Source: Aricia agestis (taxonomy: Eukaryota > Arthropoda > Insecta > Lepidoptera > Lycaenidae). From it: DNA of 64,000 nucleotides. The stretch covers positions 3,266,501-3,330,500 of the forward strand of contig NC_056423.1 of assembly GCF_905147365.1 (NCBI RefSeq), in the 5' to 3' direction. The position numbers and the translations under genes are program-made. Shown here in pieces: positions 54,029 through 64,000 of the stretch; position 1 is the first letter of the stretch; every line of letters begins with the position of its first letter. The notes under the pieces were generated by a model. It was given only the letters and a program-made list of their open reading frames with translations. It was not told the origin of the DNA and did not search any database.

Positions 54029-55380
54029 TACGTCTATTTCGATTGAGTCCAAAAACCAAAACACCACCGTTCTTTTGACCAAAATTTTTGATTTTTCGGA
54101 AATCAACTTCAAAATCCTTCCAACTTTTTAATCGAAATTTTTAGATTTTTTTTTCTGATTTTCGGAAAACCCCCAATTAAAAGCGTTCGACGTTCTTGAC
54201 CGACAAACGGACAATGTAACTCGGCGGTGGGAACGTTACCACACGTTACCTTTGTCTATGCCGGGTGATACATTTACGTAAACTGTACTAATAAGTAATA
54301 CCTAAATGTCATAATTGTGGTGAAATCATATCAAAATCTGTCTAAATGCAGGCATCTGCAACTATTGTGATGCAGTTTCCATCAAGTGACCCGTTTGCTC
54401 GTTGGCGCCCTAATTTTAAATAAAAATGAAGGGGACAGTCTTTATTTTAGTGCGTAAACCACTTAACTGATTTCTATAAGAGAGGTGTTAGTTAAACCTA
54501 AAATATTATTTAATCCATTATCCCCTCAACTGTTGACCACGCTCTAGGAGCTCGATATCAAAAATGCGCGCATCTGTGGACCGCGCTCCTGGAGCTCGAT
54601 TATCACCTTCGTGTATTATTTTAACCACAGTATATCGTAAACTATATCTTTACCGTATCTTTACCGCTCTAACTTGCACAAAGTGTTCTTAATATAACAA
54701 AGACGGGCTATAGTCACTTCTAATGGCTCTAAAACACACTTACGACGATTGCTAGAAGTTTCAAACTTGACCCTTGTGTTAAAATCGCGCGCGTACTGAC
54801 AAGTTTTGTTTTTTGTAAAGCTTGTGAGTTGAAAAAAATGTATGGAGAAGTGTGTTTTTCTTATTGATGAATGTTAAATAACGTTTATTTGTGTAAATTT
54901 AATAAAAATATTTTAAATTATTTTTCATTTTTTTTATTAAAAGGACAAAAAACTGATTTTTTTTTGTAATTCCGATTTCAAATTTAAATTACTAAAACAT
55001 AACAGCAAAATTGGATTAATTTATTTTTATTATCTCAGCTTAATTCATACAGATTCCAATGACATAGTTATAATATGCATCCCCCATAATGAATTTTAGA
55101 GTTATCGTCATTTTAACGCGTCACGCGTGAACATCCAGAAGTAGCCCCACAAATGCGCTTTTTTTTTCAATATGGCTGCCACAGCTGAAGGGTTATTATT
55201 AATTTGGGCTTCATAATTTTATCTTTGGACAGTTTTTCAAAAGAAAAAATCAGTAACGTTAATTTGAAAAAGTTTTCAAATATCTTATAAATTTTATCTT
55301 ATAAATAACAATAAGTGGCTTAAAATTATAATATATTTCTCCATCTTTAGCTCATATATCCAAAATAAACGTGTATTGGA
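54029..55380. other. No gene; SINE A tail and a direct repeat
   Basis: 54366-54427 is a SINE A tail fragment (GACCCGTTTGCTCGTTGG). 54534-54599 has GACC.CGCTC..GGAGCTCGAT twice, 44 bp apart. Otherwise unannotated. Confidence 0.5.
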
Positions 55381-55548
55381 TACTTTATGCGCGAGCTTCG
55401 CGCGCGTTGATCTCTTATGTATCTATATGATAAAAAGAGGTACGTCCATTCCGGGACTCAAAGTATCTCCATACCAAATTTCAGCAAAGTTGATTCAGCG
55501 GTTTGGGCGTGAAGTGGCAACAGACAGACACACTTTCGCATTTATAAT
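55381..55548 (-). mobile_element. Helitron-like element D, minus copy
   Basis: CTCCATACCAAATTTCAGC, CGGTTTGGGCGTGAAGTGGC, ACACTTTCGCATTTATAAT. Confidence 0.65.
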
Positions 55549-55557
55549 TTATTATTT

Positions 55558-55751
55558 CGCATTTATTATATACAAACTTTCATCCCCTATTTGAACCCCT
55601 TGGAGTTAGAATTGATCAAAATCCTTTCTTGGCGGATGCCTACGTCATAACATCTACCTACATGCCAAATTTCAGCCCGATCCGTCCAGTGGTTTGGGCT
55701 GTGCGTTGATAAATCACTATGTCAATCAGTCAGTCACCTTTGAGTTTTATA
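55558..55751 (+). mobile_element. Helitron-like element E, truncated copy
   Basis: ATATACAAACTTTCATCCCC to AGTCACCTTTGAGTTTTATA; the start of E is missing. Confidence 0.65.
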
Positions 55752-56006
55752 CAGGGTGTAACAAAAATAAGTGATAATACTTTAGGGTGTGTACGTGTTT
55801 CTTGTAGAGAGTTCACTGTGAAAGTAGCAGCGCTGAAAGAACAAACATTTTTTTCACTTGTGTATGGGGAAACTCGTGACGCTCAGGACCTTGCAAAAGT
55901 GAAAAAAAAAATTCGCCTTTCAGTACTGCTACTTTCACAGTGAAGTCTGTACAAGGAACAAGTATATACCCTAAAGTATAATCACTTATTTTTGTTACAC
56001 CCTGTA
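55750..56006. mobile_element. MITE G, complete copy, TA target site
   Basis: Element 55752-56004 (253 bp), ends CAGGGTGTAACAAAAATAAG and its inverse, TA flanks, arms over 90 bp. Symmetry continues into flanking E sequence on both sides (palindrome 55732-56024). No transposase. Confidence 0.85.
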
Positions 56007-56024
56007 TAAAACTCAAAGGTGACT

Positions 56025-56465
56025 GAAGGAGGCGTTGAAGTCTTTTGTATGAGTTGCAGAAAAACTTTTATTCGTTGTATCATTGTATGTATGTGCTAAT
56101 GTTATTACTGTATTAAATCAAAACTGCATCGAAATCACATCAAAACTATACAATGAAATTTTAGGTATATCTATTACAAAACGTCAATTGACCCGGATAG
56201 GGCATTCAATATTATATTACCTGACAGTGTTCATAAATAGTCCTTATGTCAACGGCATAAGGGTCATGTTTGAGATCTGTAATAAGCAATTACTGTAAAT
56301 GTTAACCACGTGGTCGCTGACCAAGGCTGGAGATTGGAGGTAAATATCGACAAAGATCAAGCCTGACCATTTGTTGACATTAGGATGCCTCAAAATGATT
56401 TTGAACTCCGAAACGATTAGACTGATTTTAATGAAACTTTTAACGATTAGACTGATTTTTAAATA
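56025..56465. other. No gene
   Basis: 56033-56060 (GCGTTGAAGTCTTTTGTAT) is shared with 45405-45425. Nothing else recognised. Confidence 0.45.
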
Positions 56466-56771
56466 CGTGGGAGAGCCATGCTTCGGCACGAATGGGCCGG
56501 CTCGACCGGAGAAATACCACGTTATCACAGAAAACCGGCGTGAAACAGCGCTTGCGCTGTGTTTCGCCGAGTGAGTGAGTTTACCGGAGGCCCAATCCCC
56601 TACCCCATTCCCTTCCCTGTTACCCTATTCCCTCTTAAAAGGCCAGGAACGCACTTGCATCTCTTCTGATGCTGCGAGTGTCCATGGGCGACAGAGGTTG
56701 CTTTCCATCAGGTGACCCGTTTGCTCGTTTGCCCCCTTATTTCATAAAAAAAAAAAAAAAAAAAAAAAAAA
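56466..56771 (+). mobile_element. SINE A copy with 26-base A tail
   Basis: CGTGGGAGAGCCATGCTTCG to TTTCAT plus 26 A. The long clean tail and close match to the consensus suggest a recent insertion. The C-rich repeat is contracted. Confidence 0.95.
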
Positions 56772-57807
56772 CTTAGCAAAGATAGAGAGTATACTATGAG
56801 AAAGTTACGTACCGGCTAGTTGACATCGCTAGTTTTGTAGTCAGCAGTTAAAAACAATTTGTGTTAAGTATATTATAATTTATAAAGGAGGTTTTCGAAG
56901 AAAAATCGCCCTAAATTAATATTTAAGACTTTTTTACATATGCTTTGATGCTTTACGCATCCCCGACGGATTGGCGTATCTTATAGCTACGATATATTTA
57001 AATTTTAATCAAAAGTACTAAATCCCTATTTTTACGTTTAAACAGGAAAAGACTTAAAAAAACAACTTTCAGTCAAAGCCCTTGAGGAGTCGCAAAAAAG
57101 CTATTGGGCCAGCGCGACCTTTGGGACACGTCGGTAAAGGTCAGAGTCGTGTGTAGCCGCGGCCGGGACGAGAGGACGCCGCTCGCGTCCGCGTTAAGCC
57201 AAGGACGCGATAATAGCCTTTAACGACATCACACGCTTATGTAAAGTTTGAACAAAACATGACGAAATTATTTGTTTTAATAAGGCCTGCAGGCCTTTAT
57301 ATGAGCCCTTTGCTATTATAAAGGTCCTTTAAAAAGCAGACTATACCATAACACAAAGAATAACTACTTATAGTACGGGAGCCCTAGAACAATTTTTTTT
57401 TTATTACTATCAAGCTAATTTTTTGTGAGTAGCTTTGTTTTAAAGACAAACAGCATTTTTATCTGCAAAAAATCCTGAAAGTGGTAGCTAAGAGAAATAG
57501 AAAGGATTTCATACTTTGATTGTCCTAAAATATGGATTTTTCTATTTGTAGGACAATGTTACTTTTAAATTATATAACTATTAACCTATCAATGTACAAA
57601 AAATCAGCTTGTTGGGGTTCAGTTTCAGGGTTCAGTAGTCAACCAAATTTTGTTGACTCCGGTACCTAGGTACTATAAATATAATAGGACGTAAATATTA
57701 TTATCTTCTATAATTATAATTATAGATGATACTATAAATATTCATTATCTTACGATAAAAATCTTAAATATATAGTATAGTATTAAATAAAAGTATTAAA
57801 CATATTT
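56772..57807. other. No gene
   Basis: 57120-57215 is GC-richer (GCCGCGGCCGGGACGAGAGG) without a coding frame or known family. Confidence 0.45.
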
Positions 57808-57893
57808 CCGTTGTCATGGTACCCGTTACACAAGTCCTTCTTAGCACGGGGCCAGACTGACGTGGTGTGAAGCGTCCATAGATATTATTATTA
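57808..57893 (+). mobile_element. SINE C fragment, plus strand
   Basis: GCACGGGGCCAGACTGACGT, GTGAAGCGTCCATAGAT: the tail half only. Confidence 0.75.
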
Positions 57894-58058
57894 ATGTACT
57901 ATCAGAGAAGTTGATTCCTATGCAAATAGGGGACCTAAGCAGTTTGGCCGCGTTACGTCAAACCCAGCTGACAGATCACAATTAACATTGAATTGACATA
58001 TTCGACCAAATAACGTTGGTCTGTCAATTGCATAGGAATCAACTTCCCGATGGTACTT
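57894..58058. mobile_element. MITE I, copy
   Basis: ACTATCAGAGAAGTTGATTC to GCATAGGAATCAACTTCCC; the GCAGG/CTAGG words changed to GCAA/CTATG on both ends together. Confidence 0.75.
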
Positions 58059-58072
58059 TTAACAAAGTAATA

Positions 58073-58463
58073 CCAGTAGTGCTAGCACGGCGACCAGCGG
58101 AATTGCGAAAGTATGGACAAACTGTGGAAATAAATCTAAGGTGCCGTTCCGATCTTTTTTCGTTCCGAAAAATTCAATTAAAATGCCACTTTATGATACA
58201 CTATAGTCACACACAAACTGTGGAGATAAACTCAAGGTGCCGTTCCGATCTTTTTTAGTTCCGAATAATTCAATTAAAAAGCCACTTTATGACAGACTAT
58301 AGTTCTAAAAATTCGAATAATATCCTACATTATGACATATACTATAGTGTATCATAAAGTGGCATTTTAATTGAATTTTAAAGATCGGAACGGCACCTTA
58401 GGTTTATTTCCACAGTTTGTGCATACTTTCGCATTTCCGCTGGTCGCCGTGCTACCGCTACTG
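58073..58463. mobile_element. Foldback element with internal direct repeat
   Basis: CAGTAGTGCTAGCACGGCG at the left is mirrored by CGTGCTACCGCTACTG at the right; arms ~120 bp (AAACTGTGGAAATAAA, GGTGCCGTTCCGATCTTT). A second direct copy of the AACTGTGGAGATAAAC block lies at about 58219-58310. Confidence 0.75.
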
Positions 58464-58817
58464 ATAGAGCCCCTGTAAACAAAAACGCAATACTTATGAC
58501 TACCACAATTTTAGTTAAGTTAAGTAATACTCCTAAATTATGTCACGTAAAACTAATTTAAAAGACCCCATAACATCATTAATCTTATAGTTTGATCCGA
58601 TTTCAAATACTTTCACTAAATCAATTGATCCAAAATTAATGTAACTTTGGTCATCGGCCATTGCAGTTTGAGATATCGGTGTGCCGATCACGATTCAAGA
58701 TTCTGATTACAAACATTATTAATAAATAAGAAAGTCAAAACAATAATAAGTTTAGCACTAAAATAAGATGCTTTATAGCCTATTATGGTACAATAGCCTA
58801 TTATGGAGTCAATTATA
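58464..58817. other. No gene
   Basis: AT-rich, unannotated. Confidence 0.45.
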
Positions 58818-58843
58818 TCTTATATCTTTAAACGAGAAATTCT

Positions 58844-60486
<1,643 letters not shown>

Positions 60487-60593
60487 TGGAATCTCGGAAT
60501 CGGCTCCAACGATTTTCATGAAATTTAGTATAGATAAATCGATCTAGCTAGGATTAATTTTTAGAAAATGTCTTTTTATTCGTGTTTTATCGA

Positions 60594-61724
60594 TAATCGA
60601 TAAACTGAAAAATGTGACTCTTCCTAACATCTATTGGCGAATAATAAGGTAAAAGCACTAATGGCAGACGCTTTAAGGAAACATGGAACATTTGAATGTT
60701 GTAAAATATATATTTATTAAAATAAAGGATTGATAACTTCTTCCATGTCTTCAGTAACTCTTACAAAATAAAACTATTATGATTATTCACTGACAAATCA
60801 ATAAAAAAATAAATTATTGATCTTTTTGTAAACCTTAGTCGTAACAACTAATAGATGACATCACTAATAGTAGACACCAATATGAACTAATAGTTGACAT
60901 AGAACATTACATTACATTTAACTTTTTTCCTATTATCAGGTCTTTATTTTCCGTTTTTTCAAAAGATTTCATTTACTTCATCATAGTAACTACATGCATA
61001 TGAAATATTATCCACATTGTCTCCAGATTCCATGATCTTCTTCCATGCTAAAACTATCTTTCCTTTTATTTTTCATATATTTTTTCCTAGCAAATTTATT
61101 TTCAGTCTTTAGTCTCCATGCTTCTTTTGCCTCTTCTTTTTTCTTCTTTCTTTTCTCAGCTCTCCTTTTTCTTCTTTTTACTGCTAAAAAACTAAAGCAA
61201 TCGAATTTTAGATCAGACAAGGTCTAATATGTAAATTTTTAGGTACAGTAGTTCTAGTTTGTTAGCTTGTTAATAGAATTATATTTTCAGAGAATATTAA
61301 TGATATTTGCAGTAGAATAAACTACAAAATAACTTTAGTATGTATTGCAAAATGATGATATGAGTTCCATGTCATCTATTAGGTTTTTTACATTTTCAAG
61401 AACTAATAGTAGACACCCTTTATATTGTTAGGGAAAATGGATAAAAAATCATAAATAAACATTAATTAGTGTAAACAACATGACCATTAATCCAATGAAA
61501 TCAATAGATATTGCAAAAAATCAAATAAATGTATTCAAAACTTACGTGCAAAATTTCGCCTTCCTTAACCTATTTGCTAAGAAACTGCCGAGCGCGTGTT
61601 GACGCGGTCACATTTTTTACGAAAACTGATCCCATTTTAAAATTTTGTTCCCTAAGGCGTCCCTAATATATTTTTTCACGTCAACAGATAGCTTGAGAAG
61701 CTATAACACGAATTCAATGAGTGT
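60594..61724. mobile_element. Unclassified insertion in J with ACTAATAGTAGACA words
   Basis: AACTAATAGATGACA, ACTAATAGTAGACACC, AACTAATAGTTGACA at about 60847-60900 and AACTAATAGTAGACACCC at 61400. The Lys/Glu-rich minus frame 61008-61220 arises from a polypyrimidine stretch. Boundaries are inferred from the interrupted J element. Confidence 0.45.
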
Positions 61725-61984
61725 TTGCTATACCGAGCAAAGCTCGGTCATCCAGGTACTAATTGATTATATTCGGTGCGGCGAACCTTGATCCCTATAA
61801 CACTGACAGGTTAATCTCATCATATAACATTGTAGTGGCGTCCCCATTAAATTAGGATCATATTGGAGGCATCTAAAAATGCCATTTATACATTTCACGG
61901 AGCTTTATGCCATTACAATGATATTCCGTTGGAATTTTTAACAATTCTTAAGATTTACAAGCAATTATCTCAATCTGAATTTAG

Positions 61985-62051
61985 GTTTACGTCCTGCAAA
62001 ACTTACGTCGTCGTTAAATGTCACACGACGTAAGTTTTGCAGCACGTAAAC
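61985..62051. repeat. 27-bp hairpin
   Basis: GTTTACGTCCTGCAAAACTT onward at 61985-62011 and inverse at 62025-62051, one mismatch. Confidence 0.92.
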
Positions 62052-62187
62052 GTAAATTAAGATTGCTGAAGCTGCTGCTTAACCAATTTTGGTGACAATC
62101 TATTTAACATATCTATCTATTATATGTATTTGAATCCCGGGAAAGGATATAGTTACATAATATTACTTATCACAGAAAATGTGCGAT

Positions 62188-62371
62188 TTAGGCTCAAATC
62201 ACACCGAAATGGCAGCGCAGCGGCGAGCATTTTCAGTGTCATATGATTTTAAACTTTATCTTCAGTAATACATAGTATCGCTTGAGAAACTTGGAAAGTC
62301 CCGCGGCCGCTGTCATATGACACTGAAAATGCTCGCCGCTGCGCTGCCATTTCGGTATGATTTGAGCCTTA
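62188..62371. mobile_element. Harbinger-like MITE, TTA target site
   Basis: Element 62191-62368 (178 bp), ends GGCTCAAATCACACCGAAAT and inverse, arms ~55 bp with GGCAGCGCAGCGGCGAGC inside, TTA on both sides. Confidence 0.88.
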
Positions 62372-62497
62372 TATAATAAATTACTGCAATGTTTTTATTT
62401 TATTTATTTAGGAAAACTACTAGATTGACAAATAGTTTTAAAATAACGCAGGAAGGCCAATCACAAGTTTTCACAGACATAAAATACACTAGAAAAG

Positions 62498-63800
62498 TTA
62501 ACACTAGAAAGACCAAGGCAGTCAATTTGACCGCAAGGCAATTTCATCCCTAAATATTTCACAAACTATGTTTTTGTTTCTTTTCATATTTTATGACTTT
62601 TCCTAATTTGCTATTGTTAGGCTAGATCTATATTTAAAAAAAATTAACTATATGTTGTTTAAGAGATTCGATCATAAATACCTACTAAGACCGCGCACCG
62701 TCAATGAGACGGCATACATAATATAGAGGCAGCGAGAATAGTGAACAACGATCTCTTCAAACTAAAGTGGGTATATTTGTTTTTGTTTATGTTGAATTGA
62801 ATTCTGAGTAAGTTGTTACTGCCTAGCTTGTTTATATTTTATAGTAAATATTGATTTTGAGGAGTCATAGAAAAATGCGTCGCCGCCTCAGAAGTTCTCA
62901 AATAGAACAAGAACTGTTGCGATTTATGGATGAAATTTATGTCGGGTGATGAAAGTAGTGATGATATAACAGGCAGTGCTAGTAAAAACCGTGATACAGA
63001 ATTTCAGCCATAACTGGTCACTTCTTCATCAGAAGACTTCGAAGTAGATTTATCTGCTACAAATGAAGATATTATTGTAAATTCGCGCAAAGGCACGTCC
63101 TTTGCGCGAATGGTATCTGTCTGATAGATCCATTAGCGGCTTGTGAACAGCATGCGGTGGACGATCAGCTAGGACGTCTTTAGTACCGGAAGTCGGTATG
63201 TTACAAGTAGCAAGTGACGGCACAGAATGGACTTGTATTCCTCCTGACGCTAGTGGAGTAGGACGTCGTTGCCAGCAAAATATACTTCCTGGCCTAGCCT
63301 GTTCACGTTTTTTTGCAATATACTTGATTTAGCAGCTATAAAACCGTGAATTCTATATCAAAAAGTCATAGGAATAAAAAAATTCGTTATGATTTTATCC
63401 TTGAACTAGTGAGCGAAGTAGGTGCAGAGTGAAAAAAACCCACTTCAAATGAGATTCAAAGACAAGAAACTAATTCTAAAACAAGTGAACTATGTACTAC
63501 AAACACACATGTTAAATCAATAGTATGTAATTGAAAAAAAATTATGTGAAAACAGCTCTATCTGTAAAAAAGCTCTGTATGAAAAATGTACAAAAGAGTT
63601 TAAAAAAACTATTACTTGCTAGAAATGTTACTCAGTTTAGTGCTGAAATTGTAAACCGCTAATAAAAAAATAAATTTATATTATTTTTATGCAAAATATG
63701 CAATAATTTCATAAGAATTCTGACTTAATCTCTAGTACCGTCAAATTGACCGCTGCGGTCTTTGAAGGTATAGCATGAAGCCCGGCCCTTCTAGTGTTAA
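62498..63800 (+). mobile_element. piggyBac-like element, internally deleted, TTAA target site
   Basis: Element 62502-63796 (1,295 bp) flanked by TTAA at 62498-62501 and 63797-63800. Ends CACTAGAAAG/CTTCTAGTG, with subterminal GTCAATTTGACCGC and GTCAAATTGACCGC. A full piggyBac is about 2.4 kb, so roughly half is missing. Confidence 0.92.
62875..63660 (+). pseudogene. piggyBac transposase relic, catalytic core deleted
   Basis: ATG at 62875 opens MRRRLRSSQIEQELLRFMDE and stops at 62949; the frame resumes one base off as SGDESSDDITGSASKN, the acidic N-terminus usual in the family. After further breaks comes ASDGTEWTCIPPDASGVGRR and QQNILPG, matching the pre-catalytic block. It then jumps directly to FFCNILDLAAIK and KIRYDFILELVSEVG, the C-terminal helix region, and to a Cys-containing tail (CENSSICKKALYEKC). 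The DDD catalytic domain is absent. It cannot be functional; it could only be moved by another copy. Confidence 0.8.
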
Positions 63801-64000
63801 ACAAATAAGCAAACAAAGAATAGACATTATCAGAATATTTTTTCACGCTAAAGGCAGCACCAGCATAGACAGTAAAAAAATTTTGTTGGGCGTTTGATAA
63901 CGTTTCTCTTAATATTCTAATATAATGTGTGCAACATTTGTCAATGGTCGGACTATTTACTGTATATACTAGTAACGCCCTCCGCTCCGACTTGCGTCAT

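Noticed and set aside
61008..61227. Lys/Arg/Glu-rich minus frame and Phe/Leu-rich plus frame
   Set aside because: Both come from one polypyrimidine stretch inside a transposon insertion; no domain recognised.

Overview
The window looks like a moth or butterfly (Lepidoptera) chromosome. It is AT-rich and intron/intergene dominated, and it is packed with short transposon copies of the kinds I associate with Lepidoptera: tRNA-headed SINEs, Helitron-like elements that end in a hairpin plus CTAG, many TA/TWA/8-bp-target-site MITEs, one mariner and one piggyBac relic. The species cannot be fixed from sequence alone. There are no bacterial operons, CRISPR arrays, rRNA genes or convincing functional tRNA genes.

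Positions 1-6241, minus strand: the 5' coding part of unc79, which encodes the large HEAT-like subunit of the NALCN sodium-leak channel complex. I can place six coding exons: 6241-6220 (start codon), 2865-2746, 2217-2056, 1749-1579, 1095-1003 and 683-498. Each has consensus splice sites and each exon ends one base into a codon, so all joins stay in frame. Together they give about 251 codons that align with the N-terminus of vertebrate UNC79 as I recall it. The remaining ~90% of the gene lies off the left edge. Inside its introns are two damaged partial copies of its own exons: a copy of exon 4 at 1421-1560 and a copy of exon 6 at 909-983.

Positions 6242-64000: no second protein-coding host gene could be supported. 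This is the upstream side of unc79, filled with mobile elements, often nested. The clearest are: a 1,307-bp mariner (25814-27120) with perfect 27-bp terminal repeats and a DD34D transposase broken by a single stop; an internally deleted piggyBac (62502-63796) flanked by TTAA; hAT-type elements with 8-bp target duplications (10534-10813, 12919-13741, 29226-29388, 51203-51446, 58877-60310); a LINE C-terminal fragment (52847-53062); and eleven full or partial copies of one SINE family. A TATA box with a possible first exon on the plus strand at 34088-34178 is the only hint of another gene.

The most unusual structural signals are: many perfect palindromes with 0-5 nt spacers scattered through the window; a perfect 84-bp-arm palindrome at 47266-47451 whose centre carries hammerhead-ribozyme-like core motifs; and several non-autonomous elements that carry internal reiterated 14-16-bp motifs. 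No new multi-gene system was found.
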